64,000 nt of DNA from Aeromicrobium fastidiosum (GTDB lineage Bacteria > Actinomycetota > Actinomycetes > Propionibacteriales > Nocardioidaceae): the NCBI RefSeq assembly GCF_017876595.1, contig NZ_JAGIOG010000001.1, positions 3,348,001-3,412,000 of the forward strand, given 5' to 3'. The translations under genes and the position numbers were made by a program. Positions 63,551 to 64,000 of the stretch are shown piece after piece. Below the pieces are notes generated by a model, which was given only the letters and a program-made list of their open reading frames with translations, made no database searches and was not told the DNA's origin. The stretch's first letter is position 1. Each line of letters begins with the position of its first letter.

Positions 63551-64000
63551 TCACTTCTGCGCGTGCTGCGCGTCCTTGGTCCTGCGTCCGGAGGCCTGGA
63601 GCAGGATGCCGGCGATGAGCGCGATGAGGCCGACGATGAGGCCGCCGATCGGGATCGTCGTCGACACCAGGTCGAGGCTCTTGATGTTGTCCTTGGTGTC
63701 GGCGACGTTGGCGGCGACCTGGCCGTCGGTCATGCCGAAGTCGAGCGCGAGCACGGGCGCACCGGCATCGGTGACACGCTCCTGCTTCTCGTTCTGCTTG
63801 ATGATCGCCCCGGTGCGGGGATCGACGAAGATCGTCTTGGAGCTGGAGTAGAGACCCGGGACGCCCGCGGCGATCTCGATCGGCGCATCGGCCACGTCGA
63901 CCGTGTACTCGTACGTCTCCAGCCCGTCGATCGTCTTGGTTCCGACGTACTTGGCGTTGATCTGCTTGCTCGCCAGCTCGTCCCAGTACTTGTAGTCGCG
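63551..64000 (-). CDS. DUF3068 (PorA-family) membrane protein, C-terminal part (runs off the right edge)
   Basis: The visible 149 residues include TIDGLETYEYTVDVADAPIE, VPGLYSSSKTIFVDPRTG and a C-terminal transmembrane helix (IPIGGLIVGLIALIAGILL) with a short basic tail RRTKDAQHAQK. This is the DUF3068 pattern: a small exported domain between an N-terminal and a C-terminal helix. The family is annotated as porin PorA-like, but the porin role is not established. Its 5' part lies beyond the window. Confidence 0.85.
   Translation of the reverse strand, partial: RDYKYWDELASKQINAKYVGTKTIDGLETYEYTVDVADAPIEIAAGVPGLYSSSKTIFVDPRTGAIIKQNEKQERVTDAGAPVLALDFGMTDGQVAANVADTKDNIKSLDLVSTTIPIGGLIVGLIALIAGILLQASGRRTKDAQHAQK

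Overview
This is one window of a GC-rich actinobacterial chromosome. The gene order, the coproporphyrin-type ferrochelatase, SepH, the HrdB-like sigma factor with a Lys/Ala-rich N-terminus, DUF222-HNH genes and many leaderless starts fit the Propionibacteriales, perhaps an Aeromicrobium-like Nocardioidaceae. The genus is my inference. I see no tRNA, rRNA, CRISPR array, integrase or complete insertion sequence.

Layout. 1-6.3 kb: the start of aconitase with a 24-bp palindrome in its promoter region, two membrane proteins and an ABC exporter pair. 6.4-7.9 kb: a translationally coupled excisionase-type HTH / nucleotidyltransferase pair resembling AbiE, with its own promoter and a possible operator. 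7.9-19.3 kb: a conserved block with the same order as Mycobacterium tuberculosis Rv2689c-Rv2701c (RNA methyltransferase, APC permease, two TrkA proteins, DUF3159, OB-fold, DUF3710, dut, DUF3093, DUF4193, inositol monophosphatase), then ferrochelatase and an MFS protein. 19.3-24.6 kb: putA, sepH and tdk. 24.7-27.0 kb: an accessory patch with a LexA-boxed DUF222-HNH gene and an unknown gene. 27.0-39.2 kb: a phosphatase / DUF5998 / acetyltransferase operon, parC, a lipoprotein-MFS pair, carbonic anhydrase and a surface acyltransferase.

39.2-42.2 kb is the most unusual part. Two tandem copies of a two-gene membrane module (B-A, B-A), plus the frameshifted 3' remnant of a third B gene, sit between the acyltransferase and parE. 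These genes are visibly less GC-rich than their neighbours, belong to no family I recognise, and three of the four carry nearly the same leaderless promoter. I regard this as the best candidate for an undescribed system.

42.2-64 kb returns to core genes: parE, DUF7455, a secreted phospholipase D-like protein, the principal sigma factor, a glutamate-cysteine ligase family enzyme, DUF4192, dinB, an oligopeptidase, a GNAT-aminotransferase fusion, a SigB-like sigma factor behind a sigma-R/SigH-type promoter, coaE, a secreted M15-like protein, an acyl-CoA synthetase, rpsA, an M18 aminopeptidase and the end of a DUF3068 protein.

The genes group into DNA topology and replication (parC, parE, dut, tdk, dinB), transcription (two sigma factors), potassium or amino-acid transport with TrkA regulation, haem synthesis, envelope export and central metabolism (acnA, putA, coaE, carbonic anhydrase). 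Long inverted repeats mark several gene ends, and one near-perfect palindrome is embedded in a transporter coding sequence.
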